This document shows positions 24,651 to 35,119 of a stretch of DNA of 64,000 nt, one piece after another. The DNA is from Sambucus nigra (lineage: Eukaryota > Streptophyta > Magnoliopsida > Dipsacales > Adoxaceae): assembly GCA_949130495.1 (NCBI GenBank), contig OX422211.1, forward strand, positions 397,603,049 through 397,667,048. Reading direction: 5' to 3'. The position numbers and the translations under genes were made by a program. Within the stretch, counting starts at the first letter, position 1. Every line of letters starts with the position of its first letter. A model generated the notes under the pieces. It was not told the origin of the DNA. It saw only the letters and a program-made list of their open reading frames with translations, and did not search any database.

Positions 24651-27043
24651 AAACTAACCAGGCACCTGGTATTCCTCTAAGAACTCAAGAAAGCGAGAAA
24701 GCGATGAATCAACCCTCTTCCTATACCAAGTAAGAAGAAGACTCAGGAAATTGTACCGAACACGAGAAGGGTCAAGTTTAACCCCCTCAAAACATCTCCT
24801 ATTCCACTCCTGCCAGACGGTCCAAACAATACAGTGAGGGACCATCGTCTAGACCACCTGCGGCCCAGTCCAACCCCTGGGCCTCTTCCAGGCCGCCAAC
24901 AGCTCGCACACTGAACGCGGCATAACCCAGCGAATCTGGCAAAGGGCAAGGATCACATCCCATAGGCCCCTAGTCACTTGACAGTCTAGGAGAAGGTGAT
25001 TTGTTGTCTCCTCCTCCTTCTTGCATAACAAACATCTGCTAGCCATCCTCCTCCCTCTGCTTTGAAGCCCCTCAATTGTCAAGATGGATTGTTTGGCAGC
25101 GGTCCAAACAAAGAAGTAAACCTTAGGAGGTGCATGATTCTTCCAAATGTACTTCCCCTCCCCCCCCCCCCCCCCTCCCCCCCCCCCCCAACCCCTCAAT
25201 AAATAAAAATATTTCTTAACTGAAAAAAGACCATCCTGAGAGCTCGACCACCTCAACCCATCAGCCCCAACGGACGAAGTCAGCGCCAAACTCAGCCACT
25301 CAAAGAACTCCTCTGCCTCCTCCAGCTCCCAATCCCGAAGGCCCCTCCTAAACTTTGGGTCCCACACCGCACGACCCTGAATCCTCCGCCTATGATCCTC
25401 AACTGACCCCTCTCTGTCTCCCCTAAGACGAAACATCCCCGGGAAGAGATTCTCCAAAAAGCCCCTCGCTCCCCAACTATCCCTCCAGAACCTAATACGA
25501 CTCCCGTTCCCGAGCTAGAAGGAAGTGAGCAAAGAGAACTCCCCCCACTTCCCCGTAATACACCTCCCCCAACCCACCCCATGCGCAGATCTCCCCACCG
25601 TAGGACCCTACCCAAGCGGACTAACCCCAAACCTAGCTGCCATCACTTTCCTCCATAGTTTGTCTCCCTCCCTATTAAAGCGCCACAACCACTTTCCTAG
25701 TAAAGCCTTATTGAAATGTACTAAACTCCTCACCCCAGCCCACCCACTTTTAGTGGCTTACACACCTCATCCCAACTCACCAAACAATATTTGAACTGAT
25801 CATCGTTCCCTCTCCACAGGAAATATATCATCAGCCTGTCCAACCTCTTGCCCACGGAACCAGGCAAAGGAAGAACGGACATAAAATATGTCGGAAGGCT
25901 CGATAGGACGCTCTTGTTCAACGTCAACCGACCCCCTTTGGATAGGTAACTATGCTTCCATCCAGCTAACCTCCTTTGGACCCTCTCAATAATCGGCACC
26001 CACATCGAAGAAGACTTACACTTAGCCCCCAAAGGGAGACCAAGATAAGCGGATGGGAGAGATATAACCCTACATCCCAGAACACTAGCCAAGAAGTCCA
26101 CGTGACCCACCTCTCTCACGACAATCATCTCACACTTCCTAACATTGATATGCAAACCTGACATAGCCTCAAAACACAACAGCAACATCCTCAACATCCT
26201 CACCTCGTCCTCAGAAGCCCCATAAAAAATAATAGTATCATCTACGAATAGAAGGTGAGAGATCTCGATTGGATTGGGACCAGGTCTCCCGATCAAAAAC
26301 TCGAGGCAAGACCACCCTCAACCGTATGGCTCATCATCCGAGAAAATGCCTGCCCTGCCGAAGTCTACGAGAGCTCTAAAACAAACCTTTCAGGACCCCG
26401 TTGACATGGAGTGAGTATTTGACAGAGGTAATACACCTCTTCATCCACCTGCACCACCGCTCCCCAAATACCATCCTCCTCAGCAGATATAAAAGGAACT
26501 CCCAGTTCACATGATCGTAATCCTTTTCAATATCAAGTTTGAAAATAATACCTGGATCACCACCTCTTATCCTAGACTCGATGCATTCATTCGTCACCAA
26601 AGCCGCATCAAGAATCTGACCCCCCCCCCCCCCCACACACACACAAAGGCGCTCTGAGCTTCTAAAACAAGAGGATCAATCACCTTTCTAAATGTAACTA
26701 ACAAGACCTTAGAGATGAGCTTATACATGCTATCGACCAGACTAATAGGCCTGAAGTCCCTCACATCAGTCGTTCCCCCTTTCTTGGGAACCAAAGTAAT
26801 GAACGTGGCGTTCAAGCTTCTTAAAAAGTACCCTCTATCATAGAACTCGCTGAAGACAGCCATCACATCCACCCTGATCACCACCCAGCATTGTTGGTAA
26901 AAAGCCACAGTGAACCCATCCGGGCCTGGTGCCTTATCTTCGCACATCGACCTCAAAACCTGAGCTACCTCCTCCTCTGTGAACACCCTTTCCAACTGAT
27001 CCACCTCGGACCCAGAAATGCTCGCCACTGGAAGCCCATCCAT
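24651..27043 (-). pseudogene. LINE reverse transcriptase and zf-RVT remnant
   Basis: Reading down the minus strand: KAPGPDGFT and FRPISLVDSMYKLISKVL (RT motifs near 26940-26730), a break at a C15/AC run (26620), FKLDIEKDYDHVNWEFL (catalytic palm, near 26530), a gap with stops around 26300-26380, then SHLLFVDDTIIF (active site, about 26260-26225) and SAYLGLPLGAK and GRLTLNKSVLSSLP. After 25730 come the downstream region and the zf-RVT part (IWKNHAPPKVYFFVWTAAK, then C-L-C and H-L-L-L-D-C residues), ending near 24651. At least three breaks prevent function. This is the usual plant L1 ORF2 C-terminal half. Confidence 0.85.
25154..25189. repeat. Poly-C expansion inside LINE zf-RVT region
   Basis: Two C runs (about 18 and 13) are separated by a single T. 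On the minus strand they encode a Gly run (GWGGGGGGGGGEGK). Similar C runs occur at 26620-26634 (followed by an AC repeat) and at 29347-29363. Confidence 0.9.
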
Positions 27044-27732
27044 CTTAGGATGCCAGGGCTCTCCTCCTTATACAATCGCTCGTAAAACGGACTGATCTCC
27101 TTACGAACCTCACCCTCCTCGGTAAACTCCACTTACCCTACTACAACCTTCCCAATATGATTAAAGAGGCGATGAGAGTTAGTTGTTTTATGAAAAAATT
27201 TAGTATTGTTATCTCCTTACCTAAGCCAAATAGCCCTAGAATTTTGTCTCCAACTTAATTCCTCCTGAATCAATCTAGTCCCCACCTCCCTTTTTTTCTC
27301 TTCCCTAGTTAACCTCTCAGTCCCCGATAGACCGCCCGACCCTTCTTTCTCATCGAGAACCTGGATAGCCTCCATAATCTGCTCAATCACAACCCCCATA
27401 TTCCCGAAAGCATCTATGTTCCACCGAATGATGTCCCCTTTGAGACAAAACAATTTAGACGCCAGTTTAAAACTCGCATTCCCCGCTACCTCATACCCCT
27501 TCCACCACTCCTGGACCCTCTAAAAAAAAACCTCATCCTTCAACCACATATTCTCGAATCTAAAGGGAGTCCTCTCTCCTCCTCCCTTGCCACACTCTAG
27601 TAGAATAGGGGAGTGATCAGAAGTCACTCGAGGTAAGAAAGATTGAGTCGTCCCTGAAAAATACTCCTCCCACTCATTAGAGAGTAAAAAGTGGTCAAGT
27701 AAAGAAAGCGAGGGCTCGTCCCTATGACTGGA
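27044..27732 (-). pseudogene. LINE ORF2 linker between endonuclease and RT
   Basis: The minus-strand frame at 27453-27217 (FCLKGDIIRWNIDAFGNMG ... LSWRQNSRAIWLR) matches the plant L1 linker, where K...W...FG.....I.......LD and WRQ.SRA.WL are recurrent. Around 27490-27700 the pattern continues with stops (RDEPSLSLLDHFLLS-like text). It is broken in several places. Confidence 0.6.
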
Positions 27733-28140
27733 CTATGTGAAGACCCCTCCCCCCAAAGGAGTATCCACCAATTCCAACTCATCGATGAAGTTCGAGAAAT
27801 CCCTCATAAAAAAATTCGACCTCCCCCAACCGCTCCTCTCCGAGGGGAAGCGAACGATGTTGTAGTCTCCCCCTGTGCACCACGGAACATCCCAAACACT
27901 CCTGGCCCCTGCCAATTCCTCCCACAGCTCCCAACGGATTGAGTCCTCCACTGGGCCATACACCCTCGAGAAACTCCAAATGAACCCATCCTCAACATTC
28001 CTGAATAAACAAGATAGAGACCAAGCACCCACTAAAACATCAATTTTTTCCACCACTCTACTATCCCACATGATGATAATCCCTCCTGAAGCCCCCTTTG
28101 AATCAAGGCAGCACCACTATATCCTACGACCTCCCTAAAT
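27733..28140 (-). pseudogene. LINE endonuclease (EEP family) remnant
   Basis: The minus-strand frame shows WSFSRVYGPVEDSIRWELWE, then PWCTGGDYNIVRFPSER and FIDELELVDTPLGGGVFT. This is the apurinic endonuclease-like domain of plant L1 elements, with the VYGP, W-E-L, GGD-x-N and R-x-P-x-E motifs. The N-terminal part (catalytic Asn and Glu) lies in 28080-28270 and is too mutated to read with confidence. Confidence 0.75.
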
Positions 28141-28276
28141 AGACTGAGCCAACACACTAGGGAGGGACCCATTCCTCCACCTCATCCTCAAGACCCCTAT
28201 CTGTTAACCTAACCTTGAATGGCTCCCTTGCCCCGCCCGATACCCCTAAGTCAACCCACAACCTAGGGGACATGAC

Positions 28277-28912
28277 TTATAAATTATTGAAGTTCTCCTT
28301 CCCGCCCCCTGCCTCCCCTAATGCACCTGAACAAACCTGAGAATGAGTCCCCCCCTCCAACTCTCCTTCCTCCTCCACTATCGTGCAAAGAGAGGCACCT
28401 CTCCGAATAACCACCCCTGACGAGCTAACTGTGTTATGACTCTCAGACACACCAAAAGTCGAGAACGCACCATCAAAACCAGCCTCACCTCCAGAAACCA
28501 CTCTCTTGCCCTTGTCAACCACATATTTTCCCTTATATTTATCGTGAACACCACCTCCTCTAATTTTGTAATTCTTTATAAATGCTCCCTTCTTTAACAC
28601 TTGACCCGAATTAAGTGAAGGCCCGATCAATTGCAAATAGGACGGTTGTTTATGGTTTCTATCAACAAAGGGGAAAGTGAACTTAGCTTGGCCACCATGA
28701 ACCAACTTGGAATTACCCCCCACGTTCTCCTCATAAGCCAATTGACCCTCCTTCTGCTCCCCCTCGGACAACAAAAGCTGAGACCCATCATTAATCACAA
28801 AATTAAAATGGGACTCCAACCCCTTATCACTCCCCATAACTCCACCTTCCTGCACTAAAAAATCCTTGGAACCCATAGCGCCACGTTTTTTATTCCAATA
28901 GAAGTACTCCAC
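28277..28912 (-). pseudogene. LINE segment upstream of endonuclease, no domain recognised
   Basis: An open minus-strand frame of about 211 codons (GTG at 28912, no ATG at the edge) rich in Gly, Glu and Lys, e.g. KYKGKYVVDKGKRVVSGGEA. Its place, directly before the endonuclease, suggests the end of ORF1 or the ORF1-ORF2 linker. No zinc knuckle is visible. Confidence 0.4.
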
Positions 28913-28970
28913 TGATTATCATCTACCCGAAGATCAACAAACAATACACCTTTATTTTTAAGGAAAATGA

Positions 28971-30182
28971 GATATGTACTGGAGGGTTTACCGAAATATT
29001 ATCGGATCTTCCCTTTTTTTTCCTTTAGTTTCTTATTCTTTTAATTTAACAATTATTTATATAAAAATACAGTTTTTTATATAAAAAATAATTTTTCTAT
29101 TGATAAAAAAACAGTTTTTTAATATTATTTTATTAGAATAGTTTTTTTTAGTTTTTTTTAATTAGTATTTTTTTGTTTTTTTATATTATTTTTAACTCAT
29201 TTAGTCCTTCAAACACCCATTTACACAATATTTTCTTATTTTCAAAGGTCCGTGCCAACGACACCCCTTATTTTTTAACTTAATTTTTTTTAATTTTACA
29301 ACATTTAAAATAATTTTTGTATTTCTTAAAATTGTTTAAAGGTCTGCCCCCCCCCCCCCCCCCTTTTTTTTTACCGGATATCAACTCATTTAGTCCCTCA
29401 AACACCCATTTACTCAATATTATCTTATTTTTAAAGGTCTGCGCCAGCGGCACTCATTATTTTTTAAAACAATTTTTGTATTTCTTAAACTGTTTAAAAA
29501 TGTGAAAAAAAAAGTTTATTTTATTTATATTAAACAAACATGTATTTTCTGACACAGTTTTTTTTATAAAAAAAAATCTTTTAAAAATTTAAGCACATAA
29601 AATTATTTGCGAGTCTAACACATAAAATTTAATAGTTTTTTTTATTAAAATTAAACAATTGTTTATTAAAATTAAAATTATTTGTTGAATATTGGTCCGG
29701 GAATGTGGGTCCTTGCCAACGGCACTATTTAATAGCGCTATCATGTCAATAAACATAGTTTTTTTTGTTTATGAAAAAAATATTTTTTTAGTTTTAATAA
29801 AAAACTGTTTAGTTTCAATAAAAAAAATTGTATAATTTGATGTGTTAGACTCACGATTGATTAGTCTCGCTGGCGCGGACCCACATTCAACAAATGATGG
29901 GTCTGAAAATATTGGTCCGCGTCAGCGGCACTAATCAATCGCGATATCATAATTTTCTTTTTATTTATGAAAAAAATATTTTTTTAATCGTAATTTTAAT
30001 AAAAAAATTGTTTAATTTTAATAAAAAAACATTTTTTTTTGTATATTAATTGGAAACCTGTTTTTTTTTTTTTATATATAAAAACAGTTTTGATATCAAT
30101 TGTTAAAAACCAAAAAAATAAAAACTAAAAAAAAAAAAGGTCACCCGGTAATATTCCGATAAAAGCATCCGGTACACATATC
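28971..30182. mobile_element. Fold-back element with long imperfect terminal inverted repeats
   Basis: Left end GATATGTACTGGAGGGTTTA, then CCGAAATATTATCGG and a T run. The reverse complement of the right end gives GATATGTGTACCGGATGC, then ATCGGAATATTACCGG and a T run. The interior is almost all A and T homopolymers, with no gene. It is punctuated by a recurrent GC-rich word, GGTCCGCGCCAGCGGCACT-like, at about 29248, 29436, 29717 and 29917, and inverted at 29869. A local hairpin joins 29858-29895 to 29915-29955. This resembles a non-autonomous Mutator-like or fold-back transposon. No target duplication was found. Confidence 0.5.
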
Positions 30183-30201
30183 ACTGCTCTATTTTTAATT
30201 T

Positions 30202-30672
30202 TTACTGACTTGACTGTTCCATTTGGATAATATTAGGGTTATCCTTTTTTGTTACCCTTTTTGTTATTTTCGTCTTCAAAGTGTTGTACCTTGTTTTGTC
30301 TTTACTTATATAAATCTCGTTGAAATATAAAAGACAAAACAAAATACAACATTTTGAAGCGAAAAATAATAAAAACGGATAACGAAAAGATTTAATCCTA
30401 ATGTTGCCCGCCCCATTTTTACCTTTGGCATCCGTAGGAGTTTTCTCATTAAAAAAAGACCCTGATGTGACCGGGCCGGCTGGAAACCCATTCTTATTTT
30501 TATAACAATACTTCACCGTAACATAAGGAAATGGTGTAGAATATTTACCAAAACCATCACTTCCAACGTCCACTTTCTGCATAGGTACTAAAGTAGCCGA
30601 CTTTGATAAATTACCTCTACCCTCACCGCCTGCACGTACGACCTTGCATCCATCTATTCCAACGCCAGACAT
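30202..30672 (-). pseudogene. Unidentified minus-strand ORF, possible LINE 5' end
   Basis: Open for 156 codons from ATG 30672. Residues 1-90 look protein-like, with Gly/Val/Lys-rich text and VTVKYCYKNKNGFPAGPVTS. The rest runs into the hairpin at 30227-30408 and is unlikely to be native. Its orientation and position suggest it was the start of the minus-strand LINE (ORF1) before the fold-back element arrived. No domain is recognised, so this is a weak inference. Confidence 0.3.
30227..30408. repeat. Long imperfect hairpin (MITE-like or miRNA-like)
   Basis: Arm 30227-30304 pairs with the reverse complement of 30330-30408 at about 75-80% by eye. Shared stretches include TTGTTTTGTCTTT, TCTTCAAAGTGTTGTA / GCTTCAAAATGTTGTA and ATTAGG. 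The loop is about 25 bases. No flanking duplication was identified. Confidence 0.65.
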
Positions 30673-30749
30673 CTTTTACCTACAACACGTCTTTCATTGA
30701 ATGGGAGTATGTACGGGTTAAATAACTGCTATTAAGGAATTTTCTTTGA

Positions 30750-30887
30750 ATCAAGCAATTTTAGGGGAAAAATTTTCAACAATATTTTCAGCGGTAATCA
30801 GAACTTTAGTCGTAGTGGCTTCAATTTTAGTGGAAACATTCACGGAGGAAGAGGTGGTAGATCTCAATGGAATCAGACAGAGCCGGT
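30750..30887 (+). pseudogene. Host copia Gag, RNA-binding part
   Basis: The frame reads NFRGKIFNNIFSG, then FNFSGNIHGGRGGRSQWNQT. This is the Asn/Gly/Arg-rich stretch that precedes the CCHC knuckle in copia Gag. It continues the Gag text broken at 23672. A short foreign-looking piece (30888-30999, starting GCCGGTCCTCAATTGAC) follows. Confidence 0.6.
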
Positions 30888-30999
30888 CCTCAATTGACAA
30901 GGCCTTAAGCAAACATTCTAAAATAGGGCCATTTTTTGTGTATTTTTATAAAAAATGGGTCCTTAACACATATAAGTAATAATAAATAGATCAACAGGC

Positions 31000-31459
31000 C
31001 TCGTGCGATCGTCCATTTCATGGTCTTCAATTGTTTAGATTTTCAACTCAGATTCATCAATATGTACACACATGGCTGTCATGTTTGCCTCACCAGACAC
31101 TGTCTTAAACACCAGTTGGAATCCAGATTCTCATACCACAAATCATTGCATACCAGAGCTAGAAAATCTCATGCACGAAGAAGATTATGATGGAACTGAG
31201 TGGATACATATGGGTGATGGTACTGGACTAGCTATTAATCATGTTGGTAAGTGAATCTTTCCCTCTCAGTTTCATTGCAAATTCTTAGTTTTAAATCACT
31301 CACTACAAATTCCCTCAACTTCCAAAAATGTTATTAGTGTGTCTAAGTTTGCTCATGGTTGAAATTCTTAAATTTCTATTTCATCTAAGTCTTTTAGTTT
31401 TATCGCCAACTTATGGCATAGCAGATTGGGACATCCAACTGCAAAAATAGTAAACAGTT

Positions 31460-31499
<40 letters not shown>

Positions 31500-31687
31500 G
31501 TAACATTTCAACTAATAATAAAATAAATTCTGATTTTTATATTGCTTGTTGCTCAGGTAAAATTCATAAATTTTCCTTTCAAAATTCAAACTCACGGTAA
31601 ACTAAGCCACTTGAATTGATTCAATTTGACTTGTGGGGTCCTTCAACTTCCATGTCTTCTAGTGGTTATCTCCATAGGAATAAATCT
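31000..31687 (+). pseudogene. Host copia protease, pre-integrase and integrase N-part
   Basis: The protease region reads SWNPDSHTTNHCIPELENLM and GDGTGLAINHVG (the catalytic DSGA/DSGS-like motif is altered to DSHT). The pre-integrase motif LWHSRLGHPTAKIVN is at 31413-31455, followed by a (CT)n microsatellite (31462-31495). KIHKFSFQNSNSR and LELIQFDLWGPS follow (31560-31645), the start of the integrase core. It is split at 31687 by hAT-A. Confidence 0.75.
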
Positions 31688-32134
31688 TAGGGGTGTGCAG
31701 AATCCAAACCAAACCGATTAAACCGACCGATCCAATCCAATCCAATCCAATCCAACTAAAAAACCGACCTCAATTGGATTGGATTGGATTTTGATTTTCA
31801 AAAACCGATTTAATTGGATCGGTTTCGGTTCTTGGATAAAAAATCGATTAAAAAACCGAACCGATCCAATTAAAATGAATGTAGTTAAAAAAAACCCGAT
31901 ACCCATACCCCACCCAATTTAATACCCACCCGATTTAATACCCCAATATATATACTCTTACTAAAAAACCTACCCGATTTCATTTCCTCACATTACGGCC
32001 GATCTCCATCCTCACAAATCCTCTCACTCTCCTCATCCCCCTTACACGGCTGTTCTCCTCCTCCTCCTTGCCCCGCCCCTTACACGGCTGAGCTGATGTG
32101 ATCTGATCTCCACCTCCGACGGTAATTTTTTTCT

Positions 32135-32229
<95 letters not shown>

Positions 32230-33278
32230 ATACACAAAGACACACAAAAAAGCCCTTACGCTTCTCTGTTCTTGGCATAAGTAATATGGGATGATCTGAT
32301 CTGTTCTTGGCATAAGTAATACATGGCTGAGTTGGTTTGATTTTTTTCTCCCCCCTTACGCTTCTCTCTCTATTCGATTTGTATGGTTCGATTTTTAAGC
32401 TGTTAATGATTTGTATGGTTCGATTTTTAAGCTGCTAATGATTTTCATGGTTTGATTTTTTAAGCCGTTATTGATTTTTATATGGTTCGGCTGAGTTGGT
32501 TTGATTTCTTGTTCGATTTTTATTCGATTTTTAAAAAAATCAATCCTTTTAGGGAGGTCTCAAAATAAATATTCTTTTTATGGTTTACTCTTTGCCTAGT
32601 TCCAATGATATTTTGATTTTGTAATTGGAATCATGTAATATTTTGATTTTGTAAAGTTTTTATTTTGCCATTAATATTCATTACTAATGCCAATTTTTTG
32701 TTTGAATGCTCTATAGGAGTAGAGGCATCCTACTGATTTTTGGGTACAAGCTTGGATCTTGGAAGTTTTGGGAAGATTATGTGAAGGCTTTTAGGGAGAT
32801 TTTGGGAAGCTTATGTGTGAAGGCTTTTAGGCTTGGATCTTGGAAGTTTTGGGAAGATTATGCTACTGTAGTATTTTGTTTGAATGTTTTGGGAAGATTA
32901 TATGTGAAGGCTTATTTGTATTTGGTTCTTTGGTTTTAATGTATTTGTATTAAATTCTAGTTTATTATTTATTATTTGGTTTGAAAAAAAACCTGGATAA
33001 TTGGAATTATAATTTATCAAATATACTGGAATAAACAAAAATATGGATTGGATTGGATTGGATCCAAATCCAATCCAACTATCAAAAAAATGGACCCAAA
33101 TCAGATACTCGAAACCGATTAAAAAAAAACGATCCAATCCAATTACAATTGGATTGGATTGGATTGGATTTTAACTCAATGTCGGTTTGGATTGGATTGT
33201 AAAATTTAAAACCGATTTAAATTGGATTGGATTCGGTTTGATCCAAATAGGTCGGTTTCGAACCGATCCACACCCCTA
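31688..33278. mobile_element. hAT-A: non-autonomous hAT-like DNA transposon
   Basis: Ends TAGGGGTGTG ... CACACCCCTA with an exact 8-bp target duplication ATAAATCT (31680-31687 and 33279-33286), the hallmark of the hAT superfamily. Both ends carry dense, inverted CCAATCCAAT / ATTGGATTGG and ACCGATT words for 150-250 bases. The interior has (CT)n-(AT)n (32138-32222) and three to four copies of a GGAAGTTTTGGGAAGATTATG unit at 32750-32910. No transposase is seen. It interrupts copia integrase, whose text resumes in frame after the duplication. Confidence 0.85.
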
Positions 33279-33286
33279 ATAAATCT

Positions 33287-33566
33287 GATGCTTTTCCTAC
33301 ATATGTGAATTTCAAGAAAGAAGCTGAGTTACCACTTCGTTTAGCTATAAAGTCTCTCCAAACGAATTGGGGGAGGAGAGGACATGTCCTTTATTGATTT
33401 TCTTCATAGTAATGGCATCGTTCATCGTCTATCTTGTCCCACAACTCATGAGAAAAACAGTTCAGTTGAAAGTAAACATAGGCAACATATAGAAACAACT
33501 TTAACAACCCTAGCTAATGCGTTTATGCCATTGAAATAATTAGATGAAGTTTCACCTGTTTATGAA
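33287..33566 (+). pseudogene. Host copia integrase core
   Basis: KKEAELPLRLAIKSLQTNWG, then FIDFLHSNGIVHRLSCP, HEKNSSVESKHRQHIETTL and ANAFMPLK can be read across two frames (one shift near 33370 and a TAA near 33537). These are the copia integrase motifs around the second Asp and the Glu (SVE-x-KHR). Text stops at about 33566 and continues at 51826 with CLINRLASTLLNGQTP. Confidence 0.75.
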
Positions 33567-33655
33567 AATTTTCTATCTCCAAAAATTGTTAACCACGCAA
33601 TGAACCCAAAACTCAAGACCCGAGGGTTGCCGTATACCTAAGCTCTGATACCATT

Positions 33656-34883
33656 TGTAACACCCCGCCCGCCCGGAGAGAGCGAACGAAGCGCTAATGC
33701 GATAAAACTAAACTAAATCCACAATATAACAAGGTATAGAGCACCTAAATCCCACAACAACAAAAGAGAAACTACAAATCTCAATATCTTCAAATTAAAT
33801 ACCCAATCTCTCGAATTAAAATTACAACTATCTAACTCGAATAAAAATACAAATTTCCAACGCTCTATACAACAAAATAATACAAATCTTTCCCAAATAA
33901 TCCTCACTAAAATCAATCTCCATAGCGCCCCAAAATCCGCGCTAACCTGCCACTAAAAGAAAATATGGGGAAGTACACAATACGACAAGAAAGATGCTCA
34001 ACAAATATATATTAGCGATGAATAAAACGTAACAACACGAGTACGAATATTCAAATCAAAATGCAAATCTCAATAGCATTTCATCATTATAATTTTTCAA
34101 CAACACATCAATGGGTCACCAGGCCTCACCACATCCGTATATGTTTTATCAAGCCATAGCTCGAGAAACAGGAATTTTGGCGGGTGCCCAACATCCGTGC
34201 CATATTAAAATCTCATGACATCGTGCTCATCAACAATATAATGATACCACATGAATCAAAATAATTTCAATAATTATTTTCCAGATTTCAATGAATTTAT
34301 CAATTCAAATATGAGTTCAATTAACAAGAATTCAAAGAGAATGACACTCACGAGATTTAAGGAGCATATTGTGTAAAACCCCATACCTCAAACCATGATG
34401 AGAAACCAACGATCACATCCTCAAGATCAACACAAAAGATCTACAAAATCTCCTCCAAGAACCTCCAACAAAATAGCCCTAGGAACACCTCTAATCTAAG
34501 GTTGGAACTCACAAATCTCAAGGGCCAATGTGTATATAAAAAGAAGAGGAATATAAAATATATTTGCTGCCAAAATTTATGCCAAAAGTAGGTTAAAAGG
34601 CTGCCCATGACTTCCTTTTATAATGCAAAGAAATGAAGAGTTGGAATCCAAAAGACTCCTTTAAATAAGGCAAAGAAATGAAGAGTTGGAAGTCAAAACA
34701 ACTCCAAGAGTTAAAAACATTTTAAAATCCGTTTTAACTCCATTTTCGAAACCGTTTAAATTCTCGCCTTTAAAAATAATATTCAACGTATTTGAGCAAT
34801 AAAAATAATTTCATCAAAAACTTTATTTTCCTCCATTTTCCAAAAATTAATTAAAATAGCCCAAAATTACGCGGGTTGTTACA
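33656..34883 (-). repeat. LTR copy 1 of the 236-bp-internal element
   Basis: 1228 bp, starting TGTAACACCCCGCCCGCCCGG on the plus strand and ending GCGGGTTGTTACA. It is flanked by a PBS complement on the left and a PPT complement on the right. Confidence 0.85.
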
Positions 34884-35119
34884 CTTCCCCACTAACAATG
34901 GAATTTCGCCCTCGAAATTCGCCGAATGCCTAACTCTAAAAAATCAGGCCAACAATCTTCAAAAATAATCTCGTCTCCCAAAAATAATTCCTCACATCTA
35001 ATCTCGAAACTTATCACGAATATCCCCTAAAATTTTCTATCTCCAAAAATTGCTAACCACGCAAGGAACCCAAAAGTCAAGCCCCGAGGGTTGCCGTATA
35101 CCTAAGCTCTGATACCATT

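Larger units (their letters stand above)
24545..28912 (-). mobile_element. L1-like LINE, minus strand, decayed
   Basis: Endonuclease, reverse transcriptase and zf-RVT regions occur in L1 order on the minus strand. An A-run on that strand (T8 at 24545-24552 on the plus strand) marks the 3' end. The RT catalytic motif FVDDT is intact, but stops, frameshifts and poly-C expansions break the ORF. The 5' part may reach 30672 if the fold-back element at 28971-30182 sits inside it. CGAAGA occurs at both 24536 and 28929, too short to call a target duplication. Confidence 0.8.

Noticed and set aside
24743..25630. Overlapping Gly/Arg-rich minus-strand frames around 25 kb
   Set aside because: Alternative frames of the LINE zf-RVT region, inflated by the poly-C runs. 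Only the frame with the KNHAPPKVYFFVW text matches a family.
27724..28138. Pro-rich plus-strand frames over the LINE endonuclease
   Set aside because: They are complementary-strand shadows; the minus strand has the endonuclease motifs.
32706..32939. 77-codon frame inside hAT-A, considered as a transposase fragment
   Set aside because: It translates a short tandem unit (GSWKFWEDY repeated), with no similarity to hAT transposase motifs.
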